Shown here piece after piece: positions 17,476 through 26,666 of a stretch of 56,132 bases of DNA. The notes beneath the pieces were generated by a model. That model was not told the origin of the DNA, searched no databases, and saw nothing but the letters and a program-made list of their open reading frames with translations. Origin of the DNA: an uncultured Brachyspira sp. (lineage in GTDB: Bacteria > Spirochaetota > Brachyspiria > Brachyspirales > Brachyspiraceae); contig NZ_CAKVGN010000009.1 in NCBI RefSeq assembly GCF_934747485.1, forward strand, positions 1-56,132. The letters are read 5' to 3'. Within the stretch, counting starts at the first letter, position 1. Every line of letters begins with the position of its first letter. The position numbers were made by a program, and so were the translations under genes.

Positions 17476-20451
17476 TTATTTTAGTATTAAATACTTATAA
17501 TTATTAAATACACTATCAACTATACTATAAACTCCATTAAAGTTTTTAGAACTTCCAGCCTTATAAGATTCTTCTTTGCCGTCAATTCTAAGTTTAGCAT
17601 TACCTTCTTTATCTAAGAATAAGAAGCCGTCATTTTTAGAGTTTTTCATATCATCAGCAGTAGCAAATAATGTAAACTTATCTTTATAAGGAGCAGAACT
17701 ATAAGGGCAGAATGTTTCACAGTTTCCGCATTCATTACACATATAGTCAACGTGTATAATTTGTGATATTTTAGCTCCACCTTCAACTTTAATAGAAACA
17801 TTTGCTCTGTTAGGACAAACTTCAGTACAACTTTCACAAATATAATCGCAGCTTAAACATCTTGTAGCTTCAGGGTCTTTTGATACTTCTTTTAAGTTAC
17901 CTTTTTTGCTGTAAGAAATCTCTTCAGTAGAAACAGAAGGTAAATCAGGAGCAATTGCTTTACCTAAAATAGCTTCAGCAACAACTCTTGCATCTCTTAT
18001 AGCCTCAACTATAGTAGCAGCTCCGTATAATCCATCACCAGCAACATAAACATTTTTAATAGATGATTCATTATTAGCATTGCATTTTGGCTTGCCTTTA
18101 TCATCAACATCTATGCCGTTAGATTTATAGAAGTCAGATTCGATTTGCTCACCAATAGAAGCTATTACTGTGTTAGCAGGAACTTCTACTGTTTCATTAG
18201 TTTCAACAACGTTTCTTCTGCCTTTTTCATCATAATCAGATAATTCCATTTTTTTGCATAAAAGTTTGCCGTTTTCTAATTTAACAGGTGCAAGCAACTC
18301 CATAAACTCAACACCATCTTCTAAAGCTTCTTTTAACTCTTCTTCATGTGCAGGCATATATCTCTTAGTTCTTCTATAAACTAATCTAACATTTTTTACA
18401 CCCTTGTTTTTCTTAGCAGCACGAGCAGCATCCATAGCAGTGTTACCGCCTCCAATTACTACTACATTCTCTCCTAATTCAACATTGCCGTTAGTTTTGT
18501 TGAACTCTTCTAAGAATTTAAGAGCATTCATTGATTGACCAGCCTCAAGTTTTAAAGGCATGTTTTTATGAGCACCTATACAAACAACAGTGTAATCATA
18601 ATTTTTGGCAAACTCTTTTATATCTTTTATTTCTTTGCCAAGTTCAAACTTAACGCCCATTTGTTTGCATAAGCTAACATCATTTCCAATCTCTTCAGCT
18701 GTAATTCTAAAATTAGGTATAATGTTAGCAACGACACCGCCAACTTTTTCTCTTTTGTCAAATACTGTAACTTCCACTCCAGCACGAGCCAAGAAGAAAG
18801 CCGCAGAAAGACCAGCAGGACCAGCACCTATAACACCAGCTTTTTTTCCTATAGAAGGAGCAGGTTTTAATGTGCTTATTACTTTGCTATATCCAGCTTT
18901 AGCAGCTTCTAATTTACAAGCTCTAATACTTACAGGCTCTTCATAGAATTGTCTAGTACATTTATCCATACAAGTATGAGGGCATAATATACCAGTGGCA
19001 AATGGAAGAGCATTTTTTTCTATTATTACTTTGAAAGATTCTTCATATTGTCCTTTAGAATTAAGTCTTATATAAGTAGTAAGGTCTTGATGTATAGGGC
19101 AAGTTTCCATACAAGGAGCTATATAACAATCAACTAAAGGTACTTTTTTATTAACTTTTCTGCTTGCAAGAGGCTTAATAGGTTTAACATGATGTTTGCT
19201 TTTTTTACCCCATTCAACAATTTTTTCAGCTTTAGCAACATCTACTTTTGTAAATGCTTTAGGCTCTTTAAGGTTTTTAGCTATCTGCTCTCCTCTTTGA
19301 TATCCGCCTGTTTTTAGGAAAGTAGTAGCCATAGTTACAGGCCATATTCCTGCATCTATAACATCATTAATATTAAAATAATCACATCCGCCAGAATATG
19401 ATATTCTTAAACTTCCATTAAAATCTTTGCTTAATCTTGAAGCTACTGTCATAGAAAGAGGGAATAAAGATTTTCCAGACATATACATCTCTTCAGAAGG
19501 CAATTCTTTTTGCTTAACATCTACAGGGAATGTATTAGTAATTTTTACACCGAATGCAAGTGAATTGTCAGAAGCTAACTTTTGAAGTCTTTGAAGCATA
19601 GGAACAGCATCGCTATACTGCAAGTCATCATTAAAGTGGAAATCAGTAAATGATATATAATCATAACCCATTTCATCTAAAGTTTTTCTTGCATATTCAT
19701 AACCTAAAAGAGTAGGGTTACATTTAACGAAAGTATTTAATTTTTTTTCTGTAATTAGGTATGAAGCAATTTTTTCTATTTCTGTTGGAGGACAGCCATG
19801 AAGAGTAGATAATGTAACAGAATTACAAATATCAGCATTAATTTTATCAATATCTTCTTTTTTGAAGTTTTTGAATTTGCTTATGTTATTAGTAAGCCAT
19901 TCTTTACATTCTTTGAATATAGGAGTGTTGGAAGCGTCTTTCATGCCTTCAATAAAATTATCAATCTTTTCAGTTTTAATGCCGTCATAATCATAACCAA
20001 CAGATATATTAAACTGAAAACCGTCCATATCTCCCAAATCCCATTCTTTAGCAATTACTTTTAAAGCAACCCAAGCCTTAACATATTCATCAAAAGCCTG
20101 AGGAACATAAAGCTCAGTAGACCATTCACAGTTATAGCATTCATCATTAGCAGTAATACAAGGCTTATTAACACATTTGCTTAATTCTTCTCCGTCCATT
20201 TTTTGTACTGTTTTAAGTTCAAAGAATCTGCTTCCTGTGTAGTATGCAGCTATTATATTTTGAGCTAATTGAGTATGAGGTCCTGCAGCAGGTCCTATAG
20301 GAGTTTCTAATTTTCTTCCAAAAATTTCATAATATTTAGCTTTATCAGCTTTAAACGCTCTTGAAATACCAAATACTTTACCAGATTTTTTTTCTTCCAA
20401 AACCCAGTTCATAAGATTTCCAAAAGGTATGGGTGTCATTACATCGCTCAT
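17476..20451 (-). CDS. ygfK: YgfK, putative flavin/Fe-S oxidoreductase subunit (annotated as selenate reductase subunit)
   Basis: This 991-residue protein combines an N-terminal TIM-barrel-like (dihydroorotate dehydrogenase-type) region, a central GltD-like part and C-terminal ferredoxin clusters. The central part has a Cys-rich segment (CYIAPCMETCPIHQ near 428-441; CPHTCMDKC near 478), an FAD site GAGPAGLSAAFFLARAG near 534, and an NAD(P) site VVIGGGNTAMDAARAA near 660. The last 130 residues contain CLSCDYICESCTEVCP and CNECGNCETFCP for two [4Fe-4S] clusters. It would pass electrons between NAD(P)H or ferredoxin and a molybdenum hydroxylase, probably XdhD encoded downstream. The selenate-reductase label is historical; a purine-pathway role fits this context better. 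Confidence 0.88.
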   Translation of the reverse strand: MSDVMTPIPFGNLMNWVLEEKKSGKVFGISRAFKADKAKYYEIFGRKLETPIGPAAGPHTQLAQNIIAAYYTGSRFFELKTVQKMDGEELSKCVNKPCITANDECYNCEWSTELYVPQAFDEYVKAWVALKVIAKEWDLGDMDGFQFNISVGYDYDGIKTEKIDNFIEGMKDASNTPIFKECKEWLTNNISKFKNFKKEDIDKINADICNSVTLSTLHGCPPTEIEKIASYLITEKKLNTFVKCNPTLLGYEYARKTLDEMGYDYISFTDFHFNDDLQYSDAVPMLQRLQKLASDNSLAFGVKITNTFPVDVKQKELPSEEMYMSGKSLFPLSMTVASRLSKDFNGSLRISYSGGCDYFNINDVIDAGIWPVTMATTFLKTGGYQRGEQIAKNLKEPKAFTKVDVAKAEKIVEWGKKSKHHVKPIKPLASRKVNKKVPLVDCYIAPCMETCPIHQDLTTYIRLNSKGQYEESFKVIIEKNALPFATGILCPHTCMDKCTRQFYEEPVSIRACKLEAAKAGYSKVISTLKPAPSIGKKAGVIGAGPAGLSAAFFLARAGVEVTVFDKREKVGGVVANIIPNFRITAEEIGNDVSLCKQMGVKFELGKEIKDIKEFAKNYDYTVVCIGAHKNMPLKLEAGQSMNALKFLEEFNKTNGNVELGENVVVIGGGNTAMDAARAAKKNKGVKNVRLVYRRTKRYMPAHEEELKEALEDGVEFMELLAPVKLENGKLLCKKMELSDYDEKGRRNVVETNETVEVPANTVIASIGEQIESDFYKSNGIDVDDKGKPKCNANNESSIKNVYVAGDGLYGAATIVEAIRDARVVAEAILGKAIAPDLPSVSTEEISYSKKGNLKEVSKDPEATRCLSCDYICESCTEVCPNRANVSIKVEGGAKISQIIHVDYMCNECGNCETFCPYSSAPYKDKFTLFATADDMKNSKNDGFLFLDKEGNAKLRIDGKEESYKAGSSKNFNGVYSIVDSVFNNYKYLILK

Positions 20452-20497
20452 TTATAATCCTCCAATTATTAATTAATACTGTTTTAAAAAATTTATA

Positions 20498-20525
20498 GTA
20501 ATGGAGCAAAAATATACCCCATTAC
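20498..20525 (-). promoter_or_regulatory. Intergenic hairpin between ssnA and ygfK
   Basis: GTAATGG/CCATTAC form a 7-bp stem with a 14-base loop in the 92-base gap. On the minus strand it is followed by TATAAATTTTTT, so partial termination or transcript processing between ssnA and ygfK is possible. Confidence 0.45.
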
Positions 20526-20543
20526 TTAATTAATATATTTTAA

Positions 20544-21875
20544 TTATTTATTAATTTGTTTCCAAAGCTTAGCAGACTCTTCTCTTATTTTAGCATAAGC
20601 AGCTTCTTCATCAATTTTTGTAAGTTTTCTGTCTCTCATCAATACTTCACCGTTACAAACAGTAGTATTAACATGTCCGCCATTCATACCAAATAATATA
20701 TGTCCGTTAATGTTTTTATCGCTTAATTCTGTGTAATTTTTATAATCCATAATGATAACATCAGCAGCAGCACCCTCTTTAAGTACGCCAAGAGGAGTAT
20801 CGAAATAACGATTAGCCATTTTAGCATTATTTTCAAATAGCATTGTAGGTAATTCACCCCAAGCAGCATTAGGGTCGCAGAGATTATGTTTATGAAGTAC
20901 ATTAGCTACTTTGTATGACTCTATCATATCATGAGTATATCCGTCAGTACCTAAACCTGTTAAAATGCCTTTTTTCATCAATTCCATTGTAGGAGGACAG
21001 CCGCAAGCATTGCCCATATTAGATTCAGGGTTATGAGAAGTCATAGTGTCTGTATCTTTTATTAAATCCATCTCATGAGGATTAACATATATACAGTGTA
21101 CTAATATAGTTTGAGGACCTAAAACTTTGAAATCATAAAGTCTATCAACTATTCTTTTGCCATGTTCTTTAAGGCAGGCATGCAAATCTTCTATACCTTC
21201 AGCAACGTGAATATGGCAGCCTATGCCTTCAGGTAAATCTTTCATACAAGCTTCCATAGTTTTATCAGAAATAGTGAAAGAAGCATGCATTCCCATCATA
21301 CCTTTAATCATATCAGTTTTATCAGCCATAGCATGTTTGATGAAGTCAAGATTTTCTTTAACAGAAGCTTTAGATTTAGGCTCTCCGTCTCTGTCAGAAA
21401 CTTCATAACAAAGGCAAGAACGAACTCCCATAGTTTTAGCAGCTTCTTCTATAGCAAATAATGAACCTTCAATATGACCGAAACTAGCATGATGGTCAAA
21501 TACTGTAGTAACACCATTTTTAATAGATTCTATATAGGTAGCCATAGCACTTTGTTTAGTTTGCTCTAAAGTAAGATTTCTGTCTATAGTCCACCACATA
21601 CCGTCTAATATTTCTAAGAAACCTTTAGGATTATACCCATTAATGCTAAAACCTCTAGCCATTGCAGAGTAAATATGTTCATGTATATTTATAAATGCCG
21701 GCATAATGATGCTTCCTTTAGCATCTATAAACTCAGCATCTTTATATTTTGCTTTTAAATCTGAAGTTTTACCAACTTCTTTAATTAATCTTCCATCACA
21801 AAGAACTGCACCATCTTCTATAAATGGTTTAGCAGAATCTCTTGTTATTAATTTACCTCCGCCTATTAATAGCAT
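20544..21875 (-). CDS. ssnA: SsnA-type amidohydrolase
   Basis: This is a 443-residue metal-dependent amidohydrolase. It has the N-terminal beta-sandwich leader (MLLIGGGKLITRD), the metal-binding HEHIYSAMARG near residues 63-73, FDHHASFGH near 126, HIHVAEG near 221, HCIYV near 258, and GLGTDGYTHDM near 313, where the Asp would bind metal. SsnA homologues recur in selenium-dependent purine clusters and resemble guanine deaminase/chlorohydrolases. Hydrolytic deamination or ring opening of a purine-derived intermediate is likely, but the substrate is unproven. It is first in the minus-strand operon, divergent from the regulator gene at 22081. Confidence 0.88.
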   Translation of the reverse strand: MLLIGGGKLITRDSAKPFIEDGAVLCDGRLIKEVGKTSDLKAKYKDAEFIDAKGSIIMPAFINIHEHIYSAMARGFSINGYNPKGFLEILDGMWWTIDRNLTLEQTKQSAMATYIESIKNGVTTVFDHHASFGHIEGSLFAIEEAAKTMGVRSCLCYEVSDRDGEPKSKASVKENLDFIKHAMADKTDMIKGMMGMHASFTISDKTMEACMKDLPEGIGCHIHVAEGIEDLHACLKEHGKRIVDRLYDFKVLGPQTILVHCIYVNPHEMDLIKDTDTMTSHNPESNMGNACGCPPTMELMKKGILTGLGTDGYTHDMIESYKVANVLHKHNLCDPNAAWGELPTMLFENNAKMANRYFDTPLGVLKEGAAADVIIMDYKNYTELSDKNINGHILFGMNGGHVNTTVCNGEVLMRDRKLTKIDEEAAYAKIREESAKLWKQINK

Positions 21876-21977
21876 ATATTCCCCCTAAATTTCATATTTT
21901 TATAATTTATTATCTATATTTTAATAGGATATTAAAAAAAGTTGATTTGTCAACGAATTTGTATAAAAAATCCAAAA

Positions 21978-22009
21978 TTTTTTAGATTTTTTCTTGAAAA
22001 TCTAAAAAA
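21978..22009. promoter_or_regulatory. AT-rich 13-bp hairpin in the divergent regulatory region
   Basis: TTTTTTAGATTTT and AAAATCTAAAAAA are exactly complementary around the loop TTCTTG. It lies between the divergent ssnA and regulator genes. It may shape the promoter region as a cruciform or A-tract bend, or act as an attenuator. Confidence 0.5.
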
Positions 22010-22018
22010 AAATTAGTA

Positions 22019-22053
22019 TACTATAAACGTATCAATTGATTTGTTGTATAGTA
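22019..22053. promoter_or_regulatory. Nested dyad, candidate operator of the purine cluster
   Basis: An inner perfect palindrome ATCAATTGAT (22031-22040) is flanked by inverted arms TACTATA (22019-22025) and TATAGTA (22047-22053) with almost the same centre (22035.5 and 22036). It is 27 bases before the regulator start and between the two divergent operons, where an autoregulatory operator is expected. Binding is inferred from symmetry only. Confidence 0.5.
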
Positions 22054-22080
22054 AAACATAATAGGTTTTTGTAAGGTTTT

Positions 22081-22734
22081 ATGAGTTCTAATATAATACT
22101 AGAGACTTTAGTGAGTGTGGCACATGGAATAGCAAGGCAATTTGGAAATAATTGCGAGGTTTGTATTCACGAATTAAAAGAAGATGATTTAGAGCATACA
22201 ATTCTTTTTATTATTAATGGAGGTGTTACAGGAAGGCAAGTAGGAGAAGGTGCTTCAAATGTGGTATTAAAAACTATAGAAAAGCTAAAGAAAGGCGAGC
22301 CTATAGTTGATCATTTGTCCTATCTTACTAAAGCATCAAACGGCAAAATATTAAAGTCTTCAACTGTTTTTATAAAAGATATTAATGGTAAATATAGATA
22401 TATATTGTCTATAAACTTTGATATAACAAGTTTTATACCATTTAAGAGTGATTTAGATTTATTGATTAAAACAGAAGATAAATCTAAGCTTGAGGAGATA
22501 CCAAACAGTGCTCAGGAACTTATGGAGAAACTTATATTAAAAAGTGAAGAATTAATAGGAAAGCCTGCTTCTATAATGAGTAAAGACGAAAAAATAAAAG
22601 CTATTAAATTTTTAAATGACTCTGGGGTGTTTTTAATAACAAAATCCGGAGATAAAGTATCAAATCACTTTGGAATAAGTAAATTCACTCTATATAATTA
22701 TATAGATTCAAAAAAGGAGGAAGTAAATGAGTGA
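22081..22734 (+). CDS. YheO-type PAS/HTH transcriptional regulator
   Basis: The N-terminal half matches the YheO-like PAS domain: an AHGIARQFGNNCEVCIHEL segment near residues 14-32, then IINGGVTGRQVG and YILSINFDIT. The C-terminal 60 residues contain a helix-turn-helix (FLNDSGVFLITKSG, then VSNHFGISKFTLYNYI), as in DauR/YheO regulators. The PAS domain probably senses a small molecule, plausibly a purine or pathway intermediate. The gene is divergent from ssnA and overlaps dpaL by 8 bases (ATGAGTGA), so it heads the plus-strand catabolic operon and probably controls both operons. Confidence 0.88.
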   Translation: MSSNIILETLVSVAHGIARQFGNNCEVCIHELKEDDLEHTILFIINGGVTGRQVGEGASNVVLKTIEKLKKGEPIVDHLSYLTKASNGKILKSSTVFIKDINGKYRYILSINFDITSFIPFKSDLDLLIKTEDKSKLEEIPNSAQELMEKLILKSEELIGKPASIMSKDEKIKAIKFLNDSGVFLITKSGDKVSNHFGISKFTLYNYIDSKKEEVNE

Positions 22735-23920
22735 GCTTAAATGGGCAGAAAATAAAATGCCTAAGTCAGATGACAAAAATTTACCAATAATGTCTATTGA
22801 GGAAGTAAAGAAAGCAAAAGCTTTTCATAAAAGTTTCCCTCAATACACACAAACACCATTATCAGAATTAAAAGAAATGGCAAAATATTTAGGTTTAGGA
22901 ACTATCAAAGTAAAAGATGAGTCATACAGATTTGGTCTTAATGCTTTTAAAGTATTAGGCGGTTCTTATTCTATGGCTAAATATATAGCTCAAAAAATGG
23001 GAAAAGATGTAAGCGAGTTTCCTTATGATGTACTTACTTCAAAAAAATTAAAAGATGAATTCGGTCAAGCTACATTCTTCTCTGCTACAGACGGCAACCA
23101 TGGAAGAGGCGTTGCTTGGGCTGCTAATAAATTAGGACAAAAATCAGTAATTTTTATGCCTAAAGGATCAACAGAAACAAGATTAAAAAATATTCAAGCT
23201 GAAGGTGCTACTGCTACAATAGAAGAATATAACTATGATGAATGTGTTAGAAAAGCTGCTGCAGAAGCTGCAAAAGTGCCTAATGGTGTAGTTGTACAGG
23301 ACACTGCTTGGGAGGGCTATGAAGAGATACCTGCTTGGATTATGCAAGGTTATGGTACTATGGCTTTAGAGGCAGATGAGCAATTTGGCGAAAGACCTAC
23401 ACATGTATTTGTACAGGCTGGAGTTGGTTCTTTGGCTGGTGCTATGGTTGGATATTTTGCTAATAAATATAAAGATAATCCTCCTATAATGGTTGTAGTA
23501 GAGGCTGAAGCTGCTGCTTGTTTATATAAAGGTGCTGTGGCAGGTGATGGTAAAATAAGAATAGTAGAAGGCGATTTAAATACTATTATGGCAGGACTTG
23601 CTTGCGGTGAGCCTAATATTACTTCTTGGGATATACTTAAAAATCATGCTGATTGTTTTATTGCTGCTGAAGATGTAGTTGCTGCAAGAGGTATGAGAAT
23701 GTTATCTGCTCCGTTAAAAGGAGACCCTCAGGTTGTATCTGGTGAATCTGGAGCTGCTCCTTTCGGTGCTTTGGCTACTATTATGCTTAATGATGAATAT
23801 GCTGAATTAAGAAAAAAATTAAAACTTGATTCTAATTCTAAAGTATTATTATTCAGCACAGAAGGCGATACTGACCCAATTAGATGGAAAAATATCATTT
23901 GGGAAGCAAAAGAGAGATAA
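22727..23920 (+). CDS. dpaL: Diaminopropionate ammonia-lyase (YgeX)
   Basis: This PLP enzyme converts 2,3-diaminopropionate to pyruvate and two ammonia. The PLP lysine is Lys75 in GLNAFKVLGGSYSM. The phosphate and ring-contact motifs TDGNHGRGVAWAA near 120 and the glycine-rich VQAGVGSLAGAM near 229 are present. The length of 397 residues is typical. It begins inside the end of the regulator gene, with GGAGG just upstream as ribosome-binding site. In gut bacteria ygeX homologues are linked with anaerobic uric-acid use, where diaminopropionate is the carbon-bearing intermediate. Here it would supply pyruvate to fermentation. Confidence 0.94.
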   Translation: MSELKWAENKMPKSDDKNLPIMSIEEVKKAKAFHKSFPQYTQTPLSELKEMAKYLGLGTIKVKDESYRFGLNAFKVLGGSYSMAKYIAQKMGKDVSEFPYDVLTSKKLKDEFGQATFFSATDGNHGRGVAWAANKLGQKSVIFMPKGSTETRLKNIQAEGATATIEEYNYDECVRKAAAEAAKVPNGVVVQDTAWEGYEEIPAWIMQGYGTMALEADEQFGERPTHVFVQAGVGSLAGAMVGYFANKYKDNPPIMVVVEAEAAACLYKGAVAGDGKIRIVEGDLNTIMAGLACGEPNITSWDILKNHADCFIAAEDVVAARGMRMLSAPLKGDPQVVSGESGAAPFGALATIMLNDEYAELRKKLKLDSNSKVLLFSTEGDTDPIRWKNIIWEAKER

Positions 23921-23958
23921 TAATTTTTTTATATATATAATTTTAGGGAGAAATAAAA

Positions 23959-25290
23959 ATGAGTGCTATTTCAAAAGAACAATTTGAACAAATAAAAGCA
24001 AAAGCAGAAGGCTATAAAGCTGATATGACTAAGTTTTTAAGAGATTTAGTTGCAATTCCTAGCGAGTCTTGCGAAGAAAAAGGCGTAATTGAGAGAATTG
24101 CTGAAGAGATGAAAAAAGTAGGATTTGACAAAGTAGAAATAGATCCTATGGGTAACGTTTTAGGTTATATGGGTACTGGTAAAACTTTAATAGGTATAGA
24201 TGCTCATATAGATACAGTTGGTATAGGTAACAAAGACAACTGGGAATTTGACCCTTATAAAGGTTATGAAAATGATGTAGAGATAGGCGGAAGAGGTACT
24301 TCTGACCAAGAGGGCGGTATAGTTTCTGGTGTTTATGGTGCTAAAATAATGAAAGATTTAGGTCTTTTAAGCGACAAATATCAAGTTGTTGTTGTTGGTA
24401 CTGTACAAGAAGAAGACTGCGATGGTTTGTGCTGGGAATACATTTGTAAAGAAAGCAAAATTAAACCTGAGTTTGTAATTTCTACTGAGCCTACTGACGG
24501 CGGTATTTACAGAGGTCAAAGAGGAAGAATGGAGATAAGAGTAGATGTTAAAGGTATCTCTTGTCACGGTTCTGCTCCAGAAAGAGGAGATAACGCTATT
24601 TACAAGATGGCTGATATACTTCAAGACATCAGAAGCCTTAACGAAAATGATGCTAAAGATTCTACACCTATCAAAGGTTTAGTAAAAATGCTTGAAGAAA
24701 AATACAATCCTCAATATAAAGAAGCTAACTTCTTAGGAAGAGGTACTGTAACAGTTTCTCAAATATTCTACACTTCTCCAAGCAGATGTGCTGTTGCTGA
24801 CTCTTGTTCTATATCATTAGACAGAAGAATGACAGCTGGTGAAACTTGGGAAAGCTGTTTAGAAGAAATAAGAAGCCTTCCTAATGTAAAAAAATATGGT
24901 GCTGAAGTATCTATGTATAATTATGAAAGACCATCTTGGAAAGGTTTAGTTTATCCAATAGAATGTTACTTCCCAACTTGGGTAATACCTGAAGACCATG
25001 CTGTAACTAAAGCTTTAGAAGAGGCTTATAAAGGTCTTTATGGTACTGAAAGAATTGGACCTACTCCAGAAATAGAAAAAGAAAGAAAAGCTCGTCCGCT
25101 TACTGATAAATGGACATTCTCTACTAATGGTGTATCTATTATGGGAAGAAATGGAATACCTTGTATAGGTTTTGGACCTGGTGCTGAAGCTCAAGCTCAT
25201 GCTCCTAATGAAAAAACTTGGAAACAAGATTTAGTTGTATGTGCTGCTATGTATGCTGCTGTACCTACTATATATTGTGCAAATAAATAA
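23959..25290 (+). CDS. ygeY: YgeY, M20-family hydrolase of the selenium/purine cluster
   Basis: The dinuclear-zinc M20 motifs are clear: GIDAHIDTVG (His83, Asp85), RGTSDQEGG near 114 and the catalytic pair VQEEDCDG near 153. The dimerisation-domain motif SCHGSAPERGDNAIY lies near 196. At 443 residues it fits the YgeY group, whose members travel with ygeW and ygeX. Cleavage of an acylated or ureido intermediate to free diaminopropionate is the natural guess, but the substrate is not shown by sequence. It sits 38 bases after dpaL with a GGGAG site. Confidence 0.9.
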   Translation: MSAISKEQFEQIKAKAEGYKADMTKFLRDLVAIPSESCEEKGVIERIAEEMKKVGFDKVEIDPMGNVLGYMGTGKTLIGIDAHIDTVGIGNKDNWEFDPYKGYENDVEIGGRGTSDQEGGIVSGVYGAKIMKDLGLLSDKYQVVVVGTVQEEDCDGLCWEYICKESKIKPEFVISTEPTDGGIYRGQRGRMEIRVDVKGISCHGSAPERGDNAIYKMADILQDIRSLNENDAKDSTPIKGLVKMLEEKYNPQYKEANFLGRGTVTVSQIFYTSPSRCAVADSCSISLDRRMTAGETWESCLEEIRSLPNVKKYGAEVSMYNYERPSWKGLVYPIECYFPTWVIPEDHAVTKALEEAYKGLYGTERIGPTPEIEKERKARPLTDKWTFSTNGVSIMGRNGIPCIGFGPGAEAQAHAPNEKTWKQDLVVCAAMYAAVPTIYCANK

Positions 25291-25341
25291 AAAATTAATT
25301 AATATTAATTAAATAAAAAATCAAAACAAAAGGATGAAAAT

Positions 25342-26535
25342 ATGGGTATACAAAAATATATTTCAAAACTCGATAGCCTTGAATTTGGAAAAATGTACAA
25401 AAATGACTTTTTCCTAACTTGGGACAAAACTTTTGATGAATTACAAGCTGTTTGGACTGTTGCTGATGCTTTAAGATTCTTAAGAGAAAGCAATGTGTCT
25501 ACTAAAGTATTTGATTCTGGTTTAGGTATCTCTTTATTTAGAGATAACTCTACAAGGACTCGTTTCTCTTTCGCTTCTGCTTGTAACCTTTTAGGTTTAG
25601 AAGTACAAGACTTAGATGAAGGTAAAAGCCAAATTGCTCATGGTGAGACAGTTAGAGAAACTGCTAACATGGTATCTTTCATGGCTGATGTTATAGGTAT
25701 CAGAGATGATATGTACATCGGTAAAGGTCATGAATACATGAAAGAAGTTTCTGAGTCTGTAAGACAAGGTTACAATGACGGTATATTAGAGCAAATCCCT
25801 ACACTTGTAAACTTACAATGTGATAGAGACCATCCAACACAAATGATGGCTGACTCTTTACACTTTATCCACGAATTAGGCGGATTAGAAAACTTAAGAG
25901 GTAAAAAAGTTGCTATGACTTGGGCTTATTCACCTTCTTACGGTAAACCTCTTTCTGTACCTCAAGGTGCTGCTGGTTTATTCACTAGATTAGGTATGGA
26001 CGTTGCTTTAGCTTATCCAAAAGGTTATGAGCTTATGCCTGAAGTTGAAGCTATTGCTAAGAAAAATGCTGAAGCTGCTGGCGTTAAATTAACTATCACT
26101 AACAATATGGACGAAGCTTTTGAAAATGCTGATGTTGTTTATCCTAAATCTTGGGCTCCATTTGCTGCTATGCAAGAGAGAACAGACCTTTATGGTAAAG
26201 GCGACACTGACGGAATAAAAGCTCTTGAAAAGAGATTATTAGAGCAAAATGCTAAACATAAAGATTGGTGCTGTACTGAAGAAAAAATGAAGAAAACTAA
26301 AGACGGAAAAGCATTATACTTACACTGCTTACCTGCTGATATTAATGATGTTAGCTGTAAAGATGGTGAGGTTGCTGCTTCTGTATTTGACAGATATAGA
26401 GTACCTCTTTATAAACAAGCTAGCTACAAACCTTATGTTATAGCTGCTATGATTTTCTTAGCTAAATTTAGAGACCCTCAAGCTGTATTAAGCAAATTAG
26501 CTTCAGATGGAAAACCAAGAGTATTTGGTTGCTAA
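25342..26535 (+). CDS. ygeW: YgeW, knotted carbamoyltransferase
   Basis: Aspartate/ornithine carbamoyltransferase signatures are visible: the carbamoyl-phosphate loop STRTR at 70-74 (in FRDNSTRTRFSF), HPTQ at 164-167, and HCLPADI near 324. The length of 397 residues and similarity to YgeW place it in the knotted transcarbamylase group, whose physiological acceptor is unknown. With arcC downstream it would run in the catabolic direction, releasing carbamoyl phosphate from a ureido compound by phosphorolysis. A strong hairpin follows the stop. Confidence 0.92.
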   Translation: MGIQKYISKLDSLEFGKMYKNDFFLTWDKTFDELQAVWTVADALRFLRESNVSTKVFDSGLGISLFRDNSTRTRFSFASACNLLGLEVQDLDEGKSQIAHGETVRETANMVSFMADVIGIRDDMYIGKGHEYMKEVSESVRQGYNDGILEQIPTLVNLQCDRDHPTQMMADSLHFIHELGGLENLRGKKVAMTWAYSPSYGKPLSVPQGAAGLFTRLGMDVALAYPKGYELMPEVEAIAKKNAEAAGVKLTITNNMDEAFENADVVYPKSWAPFAAMQERTDLYGKGDTDGIKALEKRLLEQNAKHKDWCCTEEKMKKTKDGKALYLHCLPADINDVSCKDGEVAASVFDRYRVPLYKQASYKPYVIAAMIFLAKFRDPQAVLSKLASDGKPRVFGC

Positions 26536-26551
26536 TAATTAGAAAATAATG

Positions 26552-26590
26552 AATGGTAAGTATCTATTTTTTAATAGTACTTACCATTTT
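26552..26590 (+). terminator. Hairpin between ygeW and arcC (terminator or attenuator)
   Basis: AATGGTAAGTA and TACTTACCATT are complementary, with an inner CTATT/AATAG extension and a T-rich loop. The tail (TTATATCTTT) is only moderately T-rich, so it may reduce rather than stop readthrough into arcC. Confidence 0.6.
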
Positions 26591-26666
26591 ATATCTTTAA
26601 TATTGTGAAAAGAAGAACTTTTTTATGATATTAAAATTAAATTAATTTTATTTTTAGGATATAAAA

